Below are positions 47,633 to 55,994 of a stretch of 64,000 bases of DNA, in pieces (the first letter of the stretch is position 1; the number at the start of each line of letters is the position of its first letter). The notes beneath the pieces are model-generated. The model worked only from the letters and a program-made list of their open reading frames with translations, was not told the DNA's origin and did not search any database. The stretch is from Bacteroidaceae bacterium (lineage in GTDB: Bacteria > Bacteroidota > Bacteroidia > Bacteroidales > Bacteroidaceae), in contig JAEESE010000004.1 in assembly GCA_016286165.1 (NCBI GenBank), positions 62,001-126,000 of the forward strand, given 5' to 3'. Both the position numbers and the translations under genes were made by a program.

Positions 47633-48055
47633 CTAAAACGTGATATTGTTTTTCCTGAAAAAGTCTAATGGGGATAAGACATTGGTCGCATCATGAGGGA
47701 AGTCTTTACCGTTTCTAGTTATGACGTAATCAGCTCCGGCCTTCAAAGCAGAATAATACTGTACGGCATCTTCGAAATCATGGTATCGGCCTCGCAAACA
47801 ATAATTAATTGTTTCAGCACCAATAGGAGTGATAGTCAGAAAAGCGTTGATCTCTTCTAAAGTCTCATAAATATCAGTCTGAGAATAATGAAGTCGATGT
47901 AAAATATAGATCGTGTTTACTATTGTTAAATCTGAGACCATCAACTCAATCTCTCCATCGTAAGCAAGTTGGAAAAACACCATTGAATCGTCTGCAAATG
48001 GTTTACGACCGGAAATGAAATCAATGAGAATATTTGTATCTAAAAAGACTTTCAT
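47633..48055 (-). CDS. PIN-domain toxin (VapC-type)
   Basis: 140 residues. MKVFLDTNILIDFISGRKPF at the N-terminus carries the first acidic ligand (Asp6) and the conserved Asn. Later acidic residues lie in HDFEDAVQYYSALKAGADYVITRNGKDF, the C-terminal PIN motif. PIN toxins cut specific RNAs and are held in check by the partner antitoxin. Its ATG overlaps the stop codon of the upstream gene (ATGA), the classic arrangement. Target RNA is not known. Confidence 0.9.
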   Translation of the reverse strand: MKVFLDTNILIDFISGRKPFADDSMVFFQLAYDGEIELMVSDLTIVNTIYILHRLHYSQTDIYETLEEINAFLTITPIGAETINYCLRGRYHDFEDAVQYYSALKAGADYVITRNGKDFPHDATNVLSPLDFFRKNNITF

Positions 48056-48321
48056 TTGGTTTCTTGTTTATAGTAATCAGCTTCCCGCTCACTGGCAAGA
48101 AGGGTCTTATAATCAAAATCTTCAGGTACGGGATATCTACCAGACAAATTACGTATCTTGCTGCTAATCTCAACTTTTCGAGGAGAAGAAATGACTTCTA
48201 CATCGTGTTTAGGATTAGCTAATGCAATTAAATGCTGGGCGTACTCCAACAATTGTTGTTTCAGTTTAGCTATGTTGTAGCTTCGAGGCACGTCAACAGA
48301 GATGTTAATATCAGTTGTCAT
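48052..48321 (-). CDS. Antitoxin-like partner of the PIN toxin
   Basis: 89 residues from ATG 48321 (MTTDINISVDVPRSYNIAKLKQQLLEYAQHLI). The product begins with a beta strand and a helical segment like DNA-binding antitoxin N-termini, followed by a C-terminal segment rich in Glu and Tyr (SGRYPVPEDFDYKTLLASEREADYYKQ) that could cover the toxin. The longer frame up to 48513 is rejected because its extra residues overlap the promoter. It overlaps the toxin gene by 4 bp; autoregulation is likely given the palindrome in the promoter. Confidence 0.8.
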   Translation of the reverse strand: MTTDINISVDVPRSYNIAKLKQQLLEYAQHLIALANPKHDVEVISSPRKVEISSKIRNLSGRYPVPEDFDYKTLLASEREADYYKQETK

Positions 48322-48346
48322 ATAGGCTTTTGAGGTTTTCTGGGGG

Positions 48347-48383
48347 CAAAGGTAGTACTTTTTTGCGAAGTGTCGCAAAAAAA
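48347..48383 (-). promoter_or_regulatory. Promoter and candidate operator of the PIN toxin-antitoxin pair
   Basis: Minus-strand TTTG (48376-48379), a 21-bp spacer and TACCTTTG (48347-48354) match the Bacteroidetes promoter. A palindrome TTTTTTGCGA / TCGCAAAAAA spans the -33 box and spacer, a natural site for antitoxin binding. Confidence 0.75.
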
Positions 48384-48414
48384 AGATGAAAAAAGAATGA
48401 CGATGAAAAAAGAA

Positions 48415-48445
48415 AAGCCTCTTCGTTAGGGGAGCGAAGAGGCTT
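48415..48445 (-). terminator. Hairpin downstream of the DUF4837 gene
   Basis: 11-bp arms AAGCCTCTTCG / CGAAGAGGCTT around TTAGGGGAG. It is a second copy of the 47576 hairpin, including flanking bases AAGAA and AGATA. Confidence 0.75.
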
Positions 48446-48549
48446 AGATACAGATTTAATTTGTGATAATTAATGGAGAATTCGTGGGAATTCGTGTTAG
48501 AAGCAGAAAACAAGGAATCTTTAAGGGGTACACAAAAGTTGTTGAGAGG

Positions 48550-49605
48550 CTATTTGAATGTGCGGAGTGCGGCCTCCATCTCGCGAAGAATAGAGCGCTT
48601 GGGCGAGTGGGGTGAATAGATGAAGCCTTCGGTGACGAGGACACGGCTATTGGCTGTGTCAATACGCTCAAGCGATACGAAAGCTCCACCCAAGGCGCCG
48701 TTGTGCATTTCCCAGAGGCCATGCACCTCGTGGACATACAGATTATTTAAGGTACGCGCGCGCGTGACGATGAGTGGAACCTCTGCCCCACCCCTTTCAT
48801 TGGCTGCATCACCGCTGCCGGCTTTCATTCTTGCGGTCTGCATCCATTGGTTAGGCGTGGAACCAGGGATATTGGTCTTAAGGGCACTATCACGTTTGGC
48901 CACAAACTGTTCTGGCGTGAGCGGCTGGCCGTCCCATGGGTAGGAGTAGTACACGAAGTTCTGGTCGCGGTCGTTGAGGTTGGTACCTGTCCAGAGGAAG
49001 TCCTTTGCACGTTTGGAGGCTTTCAGAGCTGGTGGCACACAAATGGTGTGGCCCGTCAGTTCGTGGAAGGCCTTAGATGTGGCGGCGTTGTGCTTGCGCT
49101 GCAGCGATTCAGCCATGTAGTCGAGTTCGTGCTCAACGAAGAGGTCGGTGATGCGCTGACGCTCACGGCCTATGAGTTGCGCCAGTTCATGAACCGAAGG
49201 TGCCTCTGCCTTGACCTCGATCTGCGGCACAGCTACTACATCGCGTGCCACTCCTATGGATGCCTTGGCCACCCGTGGATTAATCCTGGCTATGAAACGC
49301 TGACGGAAAGTGCGGAAGGGAGTGAGGTTGCCGTCGGCCCAAACGACATTGAGACGGAACATAGGCTCGTGCTGCGGCAGCACGGGCGTAGAAGCTCTCA
49401 GCACAGCATCGATGGAATCGCTCAGCTCGCCTTCGTAAGCCTTTTCCGGCACTATTACTACCATCTCGAAAGGCAGCCCACGCGAGGCAGGCTTGTGCCC
49501 TACTCCATCACCGGATTCTGCCTTTTCCCGTCCGCCGCACGCTGCCAAAGCCATGACAAAGAGAGCTATTGTCATGAATTGTAGGAGGTTGTTGCACGTC
49601 TTCAT
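48550..49605 (-). CDS. DUF4837-type lipoprotein
   Basis: 351 residues with lipobox LAACGG (Cys near 23), thus a lipid-anchored export protein. The body matches the Bacteroidetes DUF4837 family: RGLPFEMVVIVPEKAYEGELSDSIDAVLRASTPVLPQHEPMF, then FRQRFIARINPRVAKASIGVARDVVAVPQIEVKAEAP, and the late GFIYSPHSPKRSILREMEAAL. Its function is not established. A -7 box TATCTTTG sits at 49634-49641. The hairpin at 48415 is downstream. Confidence 0.85.
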   Translation of the reverse strand: MKTCNNLLQFMTIALFVMALAACGGREKAESGDGVGHKPASRGLPFEMVVIVPEKAYEGELSDSIDAVLRASTPVLPQHEPMFRLNVVWADGNLTPFRTFRQRFIARINPRVAKASIGVARDVVAVPQIEVKAEAPSVHELAQLIGRERQRITDLFVEHELDYMAESLQRKHNAATSKAFHELTGHTICVPPALKASKRAKDFLWTGTNLNDRDQNFVYYSYPWDGQPLTPEQFVAKRDSALKTNIPGSTPNQWMQTARMKAGSGDAANERGGAEVPLIVTRARTLNNLYVHEVHGLWEMHNGALGGAFVSLERIDTANSRVLVTEGFIYSPHSPKRSILREMEAALRTFK

Positions 49606-49792
49606 ATCGCATTATTTATCTATTAGGCAGTGGCAAAGATATGAAAAAACAGAGAGCAAGTTGAGATAGAGAATATGTTTTTTCTTCTCATTAAAATATT
49701 TTTTACTTTTCACTTTTTTCATTACATTTTATTAACTACCTTTGCAGACGAAATCATACATTTATTCACCTTTTTTTCTATTTACCAAAATT

Positions 49793-52700
49793 ATGCAGAA
49801 AAGACTATTCTTTCTGATTGCTGCCGTGGTGCTGGCATGTACCAGTGCTGTGGCTCAGGTAACCACGTCAGGCATGAGCGGCCGCGTGACGCTGGACGAT
49901 GCCAAGGGCGAGAGCGTGATAGGCGCTAACGTCGTTGCTACGCACGAGCCGTCGGGCACGCGCTATCAGGCCGTCACCAATGCCGATGGACGCTTCAACA
50001 TGCAGGGTATGCGCCCTGGCGGTCCCTATGCCGTAACCGTGTCCTACATCGGTTTCCAATCCAAACGCCTCAGCGGCATACAGTTGGTGCTGGGCGAAAC
50101 CTACAACCTCGCCGTATGGCTCGAAGAGAATGCCAGCGAGCTCACCGAGGTGGTCATCACAGAGAAAGCATCGAAGTTCTCGGCCGAGCGCACGGGAGCC
50201 TCGACAAACATCTCCAACGACCAGATGATGAGCCTGCCCACCATCAGCCGTTCCATCACCGACATCACACGCCTCTCGCCCTATGGCGGCAGCGGCATGA
50301 GCTTTGCCGGCAGTGACGGTCGTCTGGGAAACTTCACCGTGGACGGTGCCAACTTCAACAACGACTTCGGCCTCTCGGCCAATCTGCCTGGTGGCGGAAA
50401 CCCGATTTCCATCGACGCTATCGAGGAGTTGCAAGTGGTCATTTCACCTTATGATGTGCGCCAGACCAACTTCATCGGCGGCGGCGTGAACGCCATCACC
50501 AAATCGGGTACCAACACGTTCAAGGGTTCGGCCTACATATACCACCGCAACGAAAATATGCGCGGCTCGGCCGTAGACCACGAACAGATAGCTACAGCCC
50601 GCGACAAGGACCGCACCACCACGTATGGTTTCACCCTCGGCGGCCCCATCATCAAGGACAAGCTCTTCTTCTTCGTCAACGGTGAGATGGTAAAGACGCC
50701 TACCGTGGTCAATCGCTGGCGTGCCTCCGCTGACGGCGTTGCTGATGCCGACAATTTCATCTCGCGCACTACGGAGACCGATATGCAGCGCGTTTCGGAC
50801 TTCGTAAGCCAGAAATACGGCTACAACACAGGCTCGTACAAGAACTTCCCTGCCGACCAAAGCAATTATAAGATACTGGCACGTATCGACTATAACATCA
50901 CCGACCGCCACCATCTGGCAGCCCGCTACAACTATACGAAGAACAATTATTGGGTATCGCCCAATGCCTCGTCTATGGACGGCGGCACACGTTCGCCCTA
51001 CAGCCGTATGTCGCAGTACTCCATGGCTTTTGCCAATTCGATGTATGGCATGGACAACCTCGTCCACTCGGCATCAATCGACTTGAACAGCCGTCTGGCC
51101 GACAACCTGTCGAACCAGTTCCTCGTAGCCTTTGCCAAGAAGGATGATATCCGTTCGAGCAATTCATCTGAGTTCCCGTTCATCGATATCCAGGACGGCA
51201 CGGGCAACAACATACAATACATGTCGCTGGGCTATGAGCTATTCACATGGAACAACGCAGTGCACTCCACTTCGCTGAACATCAAGGACGATATCAACTA
51301 CTACCTTGGTGCCCACAAGATTATGGCAGGTGTGAGCTACGAATACCAGATGGACGACAACCAGTATATGCGCAACGGAACAGGCTATTACCGCTATGGC
51401 AGCGTCGAGGATTTCATGAATGGTGCTACACCTGAAGTGGTCTGCCTCACCTATGGCTACGACGGCGAGACGAAGCCTGCAGCACGCGTACGCTACAACA
51501 AACTCGGTGTCTATGCTCAGGACGACTGGAATATCACCGACCGCTTCAAGCTCACCTATGGCCTGCGCATCGACGGTCTGTTCTTCAACAACGGCGACCT
51601 GCTGACCAACGCAGCAATCAAAGCGCTCGACTACTACGATCAGGACGGTGACCTGCGCAATATCGACACAGGCAAATGGCCGAATGCCAACATCATCTTC
51701 TCACCGCGCGTAGGCTTCACATGGGATGTCTTTGGCAATAAGAGCCTTAAGGTCCGCGGCGGCACTGGCCTTTTCTCAGGTCGTCTGCCCCTCGTGTTCT
51801 TCACCAATATGCCTACCAACGGCGGTCTCGTGCAGTACCAGGCACAGCTCGGTCCCTCGACCAAGTACAAGAACCTGCCTGCCGACGTTCGTGCCAAATA
51901 CTCCGACATGGGCCAGGTCATGAGCCAGTTTGCAGGCGGTCTTGTAACCGATGCCAACGGTCACGCCAACATTGCAGCCCTGCAGAACAAGCTGTTTGAG
52001 ATGGGCTTCCCGCAGACAGTGCGTCCTGAGGACGGCACAGTGCCAAGCTCCATCTCAGCCGTCGATGACCATTTCAAGATGCCGCAGGTATGGAAGACCT
52101 CACTTGCACTCGACTATCAGCTGCCTGTCAGTTTCCCATTCACTGTAACGGTAGAAGGCCTCTTTGAGAAGACGCTCAACGCTACCACCATGAGCGACTG
52201 GAGCATGCTGCCCGCCGAAGGCTATGCACGTTGGAACGGCGCCGACAACCGTCCCATCTTCCCTGCCGACTTCCGCAGCGGCACAAAGGCCTTCGTGCTC
52301 GGCAACACCCACAAGGGTTACAACTGGCTGGCCAATATCACCCTGAGCGCTGAGCCTGCTAAATGGATAAGCCTCATGGCTGCCTACACACACACCGTGC
52401 GTAAGGAACTCACCAGTTTGCCCGGCTCCAATGCCGAGAGCGCCTTCACTTACGTGCCCGCAGTGGCTGGTCCCAACAATCTGAAGCTCCACAACGCTTA
52501 CAACGTAACACCAGACCGCTTCATTGCCAATGCCACCGTGCACGACCGTAGCGGCAACCACTACAGCCTGTTCTACGAGACCTGGCGCGGAGGCTACAAC
52601 TACTCTTATATGCTGGCCAACGATATGAACGGCGACGGCTACAGCTACGATGCCCTGTACGTGCCGACAGATGCTGAAGTCGAGAGCGGTGCTTTCCGCT

Positions 52701-53125
52701 TTGCTTCAGCAGGCGACCAAGAGCGTTTCATGAACTACGTGCACGGCGACAGCTATCTGAACAACCATCAAGGCGAATATGCCGAGGCTTACAGCATCTA
52801 CAGCCCGTGGGTACATCGCGTAGACGTAGGCTACAAGCACGACTTCACTGTCAAGGCCGGCAAGACCAAGAACACCCTGCAGCTGGGCTTCGACATCAAG
52901 AACGTCCTGAACCTGTTCAACTCCAGCTGGGGCGTGAGCAAGTACATGAACCCCGCCCTCAACGAGGGACGCATCCTCAAGTACGAGAACACCGATGCCC
53001 AAGGCTACCCCGTATTCTCTACGCCTAAAGCCGTCGGTACCGACATCAAGACCTTCGTTCCCTACAAGGGCAACATCGGCCAGTGCTGGTACGCAAGCAT
53101 AGGCATCCGCTACATCTTCAACTAA
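49793..53125 (+). CDS. TonB-dependent receptor of the Oar-like type
   Basis: 1,110 residues from MQKRLFFLIAAVV, with a signal peptide. Residues about 25-110 form a carboxypeptidase-regulatory-like (Ig-like) domain (GMSGRVTLDDAKGESVIGANVVATHEPSGTRYQAVTNADGRFNMQGMRPG). The plug follows (ISRSITDITRLSPYGGSGMSFAGSDGRLGNFTVDGANFNNDFG) and then a long outer-membrane barrel ending in RYIFN. This resembles Oar-type receptors, not SusC. A -7 box TACCTTTG lies at 49737-49744; the earlier in-frame start at 49742 overlaps it and is rejected. The BACON/OB lipoprotein follows 33 bp downstream. Confidence 0.88.
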   Translation: MQKRLFFLIAAVVLACTSAVAQVTTSGMSGRVTLDDAKGESVIGANVVATHEPSGTRYQAVTNADGRFNMQGMRPGGPYAVTVSYIGFQSKRLSGIQLVLGETYNLAVWLEENASELTEVVITEKASKFSAERTGASTNISNDQMMSLPTISRSITDITRLSPYGGSGMSFAGSDGRLGNFTVDGANFNNDFGLSANLPGGGNPISIDAIEELQVVISPYDVRQTNFIGGGVNAITKSGTNTFKGSAYIYHRNENMRGSAVDHEQIATARDKDRTTTYGFTLGGPIIKDKLFFFVNGEMVKTPTVVNRWRASADGVADADNFISRTTETDMQRVSDFVSQKYGYNTGSYKNFPADQSNYKILARIDYNITDRHHLAARYNYTKNNYWVSPNASSMDGGTRSPYSRMSQYSMAFANSMYGMDNLVHSASIDLNSRLADNLSNQFLVAFAKKDDIRSSNSSEFPFIDIQDGTGNNIQYMSLGYELFTWNNAVHSTSLNIKDDINYYLGAHKIMAGVSYEYQMDDNQYMRNGTGYYRYGSVEDFMNGATPEVVCLTYGYDGETKPAARVRYNKLGVYAQDDWNITDRFKLTYGLRIDGLFFNNGDLLTNAAIKALDYYDQDGDLRNIDTGKWPNANIIFSPRVGFTWDVFGNKSLKVRGGTGLFSGRLPLVFFTNMPTNGGLVQYQAQLGPSTKYKNLPADVRAKYSDMGQVMSQFAGGLVTDANGHANIAALQNKLFEMGFPQTVRPEDGTVPSSISAVDDHFKMPQVWKTSLALDYQLPVSFPFTVTVEGLFEKTLNATTMSDWSMLPAEGYARWNGADNRPIFPADFRSGTKAFVLGNTHKGYNWLANITLSAEPAKWISLMAAYTHTVRKELTSLPGSNAESAFTYVPAVAGPNNLKLHNAYNVTPDRFIANATVHDRSGNHYSLFYETWRGGYNYSYMLANDMNGDGYSYDALYVPTDAEVESGAFRFASAGDQERFMNYVHGDSYLNNHQGEYAEAYSIYSPWVHRVDVGYKHDFTVKAGKTKNTLQLGFDIKNVLNLFNSSWGVSKYMNPALNEGRILKYENTDAQGYPVFSTPKAVGTDIKTFVPYKGNIGQCWYASIGIRYIFN

Positions 53126-53158
53126 TTCATCTTTCACCATTCATAATTCGTTATCATT

Positions 53159-54967
53159 ATGAAACTCAAACATATTTTCAGTATGGCTTTGGCCGCACTG
53201 CTTGTCGTAGGATGCTCTGACGACGAGGCTTTAGGCACGTTCACAGACATCACCGTCGACAAGACCTTCGTCAGCCTGCCTGTCGAGGGCGGCGACGTCA
53301 CCGTAACGGTACGAGCTGCAGAGGCTTGGGCACTACACGAACTCTACCAGAAGATTACCAAGAACGACGACGGCTCGCGCGACACCACCTACACTCCGCT
53401 ACCCAATAGTCCAGCATGGCTCACGGCCGACCGCATAGCAGGCGAAGCCGGTGAGACCACCATCACCTTCCATGCTGATGCCACTGAAGGCGGCCGCGAG
53501 GCTGAAGTGTGCATCGCCATGAACAACCGCAAACAGTTCATCCTCGTGCGCCAAGGCTCGCTCGAAGCCTCCGACGCCACCTGTGCCGACGTCATCGCAG
53601 GCCCCGATGGCAAGAACTTCCGCGTCACAGGTGCCGTTACCTCCATTGCCAACACCCTATACGGCAACTTCTATCTCGACGATGGCACTGGCCAAATATA
53701 CATATATGGTATTTACGACAAGGAAGGCAAGAAGGGCAACAATCCTATCGACGGTGCCGACGGATGGGGTATCGAAGTGGGCGACATCGTCACCCTGGAA
53801 GGTCCCAAGCAGCTCTATGGCTCCACCGTGGAGATTGTCGACGCTACGGTCATTGAAGTGAAGAAATCGCTGCTCAAGGTAATCACTCCGGAACAAACCG
53901 TAGGCATCGAAGGCGGCGACATCGACGTAGTGCTCGCATACAAGGGCAGCGGAGCCTATGCCCAACTGCCCGCCGACTGCGATTGGGCAACCATCACAGG
54001 CACCGACTACAAGGCCGGCCAGGCCACTCTCTTCGAACCTAATCCAGCTGACACAGCCGTAGTTCACCTGCGCGTGGCTCAGAACACAGGTCTCGCACGT
54101 AAGGCTGTCATTCAGTTCAGCTCAAGCAATGCCGAGAGCGAAAGCGTCATAGCATGGACGCTCAAGCAGGATGCCTTCGTGCTGCCTCACGGACAAACTG
54201 TCGATGATCCATACACTGTACCCGAGGCTCTCGCCTTCGTGGCAGGCCTTGAAGCTGGTAAGGTTACTGATGTCGACTACTGCGTGACCGGCGTCATCTG
54301 CGCTATCAAATACACCTTCAGCGCGGCCTATGGCACAGCCACCTTCTTCATCTCCGAGGACGGTAGCCCAGAGAGCGAGCAGTTCCAGATCTACAGCTGC
54401 TACTATTTCAACAACCAACCATGGAAGGATGGCGACCAGCAGATAGAACTTGGCGACGAGGTGGTGGTTCGCGGCAAGCTTGTCAACTACAACGGCAACA
54501 CACCTGAGACAGCCTCCAAGCAGGCTTACATCCACTCTATCAAGAAGGCAGGCCCCGGTTCGCGTCTACATCCCTTCACTGCCGACGAAGCCAACGACTT
54601 CATCATGAAGAACCTCGCTGAAGGCGAAATCTCCGAAGATGAATACTACATTGCTGGTGAGATAGTGAAAGTGGCCAAGGAAAGCGACTTCTTTAACGAG
54701 AAGTATGGTAATGCCTCGTTCTACATCGCCGATGACGACGACCCTGCCAACGAGCAGTTCTACGTCTTCCGCACCCTTTACCTCGGCAACCGCAAGTGGG
54801 TTGAAGGCGACAAGCAAATCGAGGTTGGCGACCAAGTAGTGGTATGCGCACGCCTGACCAAGTACAAGGACAAGGATGGCAACATCATCCCTGAAACCTT
54901 CAATGGCAAGATTGACGGCGAATCTGTAACGCCCTATCTCTACTCACTCAACGGACAGCGCGAATAA
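53159..54967 (+). CDS. Multidomain lipoprotein with BACON-like and OB-fold-like modules
   Basis: 602 residues with lipobox LLVVGCS. Residues 30-135 are a BACON/Ig-like module (TDITVDKTFVSLPVEGGDVTVTVRA). Residues 138-225 are an OB-like module (FRVTGAVTSIANTLYGNFYLDDGTGQIYIYGIYD). A second BACON-like part follows (about 240-340), then two more OB-like repeats (VTGVICAIKYTFSAAYGTATFFISEDG and IAGEIVKVAKESDFFNEKYGNASFYIADD), each with the same layout. The whole fits surface-exposed DUF5689/OB lipoproteins of Bacteroidetes, exported with the preceding receptor. Ligand unknown; adhesion, nuclease or glycan binding are all possible. Confidence 0.75.
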   Translation: MKLKHIFSMALAALLVVGCSDDEALGTFTDITVDKTFVSLPVEGGDVTVTVRAAEAWALHELYQKITKNDDGSRDTTYTPLPNSPAWLTADRIAGEAGETTITFHADATEGGREAEVCIAMNNRKQFILVRQGSLEASDATCADVIAGPDGKNFRVTGAVTSIANTLYGNFYLDDGTGQIYIYGIYDKEGKKGNNPIDGADGWGIEVGDIVTLEGPKQLYGSTVEIVDATVIEVKKSLLKVITPEQTVGIEGGDIDVVLAYKGSGAYAQLPADCDWATITGTDYKAGQATLFEPNPADTAVVHLRVAQNTGLARKAVIQFSSSNAESESVIAWTLKQDAFVLPHGQTVDDPYTVPEALAFVAGLEAGKVTDVDYCVTGVICAIKYTFSAAYGTATFFISEDGSPESEQFQIYSCYYFNNQPWKDGDQQIELGDEVVVRGKLVNYNGNTPETASKQAYIHSIKKAGPGSRLHPFTADEANDFIMKNLAEGEISEDEYYIAGEIVKVAKESDFFNEKYGNASFYIADDDDPANEQFYVFRTLYLGNRKWVEGDKQIEVGDQVVVCARLTKYKDKDGNIIPETFNGKIDGESVTPYLYSLNGQRE

Positions 54968-54990
54968 CCACTCCACCTGATAACCGACAA

Positions 54991-55025
54991 TGGGAGGCAA
55001 GCACCTCTGTAGTGTTTGCCTCCCA
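54991..55025. other. Intercistronic hairpin just before msrA
   Basis: Perfect 10-bp arms TGGGAGGCAA / TTGCCTCCCA with a 15-bp loop, ending 9 bp before the msrA ATG. No T run follows, so it may be a processing or translation-control structure, not a terminator. Confidence 0.6.
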
Positions 55026-55034
55026 CTCACAACA

Positions 55035-55853
55035 ATGGACACAGACCAACAGATAAAGCGCATAAGCCTGATGGAACAGCGCTTCGCACGAGTCGAAGCC
55101 AGCCTCAAAACACTGAGGGAATCCATGGCGCAATATGAAACCGTCAAGCCCGACATAGAAGCCCTCGACAGCTACTATGGCAGCGACCTCTGGCGCCTTG
55201 ACTTTGATGCTGACGAAGCTGGAAAGCTGCCCAAGGATTTGCCACGAGGCGTGCTCTCGGAGGACGGCCTGTGGAACCTGCTCGACCAGCATCGCCTACT
55301 GCAGCAACAGATGAGCCAGCTCAGTTCCGACTCCAAACCTGCCGGCACCCTCAAGGATGTCTATCTCGCAGGCGGATGTTTCTGGGGCGCAGAGCATTTC
55401 CTGAAGCAGATCAACGGCGTTGTCGACACAGAGGTAGGCTTTGCCAACGGCAACACCGACAATCCCACCTACGAAGAAGTATACACAGACCTCACCGGCT
55501 ACGCCGAGGCTGTGCACGTGCGCTACGATGCCACTATCGTCAGCCTCGAACGCCTGCTGGAGCTCTTCTTCGTGGCCATAGACCCCACCAGCCTCAACAA
55601 ACAAGGGCACGACGAAGGTACACGCTACCGCACCGGCATCTATTACACCGACCCGATAGACCGCCCCGTCATTGACAAGGTGTTCGATGAGCAACAGGCC
55701 AAATTCGAAGAGCCCCTCGTGGTGGAACGCCTCCCACTGAAGAACTTCTTCACTGCCGACGAGCGTCATCAGGATTACCTCGACAAGAACCCCGACGGCT
55801 ATTGTCACCTGCCCCTTGAGTTGTTTGCTTTTGCCCGGAATGCCAACAAATAG
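55035..55853 (+). CDS. msrA: Peptide methionine sulfoxide reductase MsrA fused to DUF4298
   Basis: 272 residues. Residues 1-95 are a DUF4298-like helical domain (MEQRFARVEASLKTLRESMAQYETVKPDIEALDSYYGSDLW...). Residues 107-265 are MsrA with the catalytic Cys115 in GGCFWGAEHF, then VGFANGNTDNPTYEEVYTDLTGYAEAVHV, LFFVAIDPTSLNKQGHDEGTRYRTGIYY, and EDRHQDYL-type C-terminus (ADERHQDYLDKNP). MsrA repairs methionine-S-oxide. The fusion is unusual; DUF4298 alone is a small protein of unknown role. Start chosen 10 bases after the hairpin; the earlier in-frame start at 54990 falls inside it. Confidence 0.87.
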   Translation: MDTDQQIKRISLMEQRFARVEASLKTLRESMAQYETVKPDIEALDSYYGSDLWRLDFDADEAGKLPKDLPRGVLSEDGLWNLLDQHRLLQQQMSQLSSDSKPAGTLKDVYLAGGCFWGAEHFLKQINGVVDTEVGFANGNTDNPTYEEVYTDLTGYAEAVHVRYDATIVSLERLLELFFVAIDPTSLNKQGHDEGTRYRTGIYYTDPIDRPVIDKVFDEQQAKFEEPLVVERLPLKNFFTADERHQDYLDKNPDGYCHLPLELFAFARNANK

Positions 55854-55939
55854 GGCTTTTCGACATGTTTCAAACGCAGAATGATACATTCGCTAAAACT
55901 TTTGCAACATAAGAGCAAGAACATATGCCTGCAAACAAC

Positions 55940-55947
55940 TACTTTTG
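55940..55947 (+). promoter_or_regulatory. -7 box of the xylB-xylA unit
   Basis: TACTTTTG matches the -7 consensus, 47 bp before the xylB start. No TTTG at the standard -33 distance was found. Confidence 0.45.
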
Positions 55948-55994
55948 CAGCGTGAAACCTAACATAGTAAATCGTAAAATCGTAAATTACCATC

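Noticed and set aside
54990..55034. Earlier start for the MsrA fusion
   Set aside because: The added residues would be encoded by the hairpin arms and do not match the domain.
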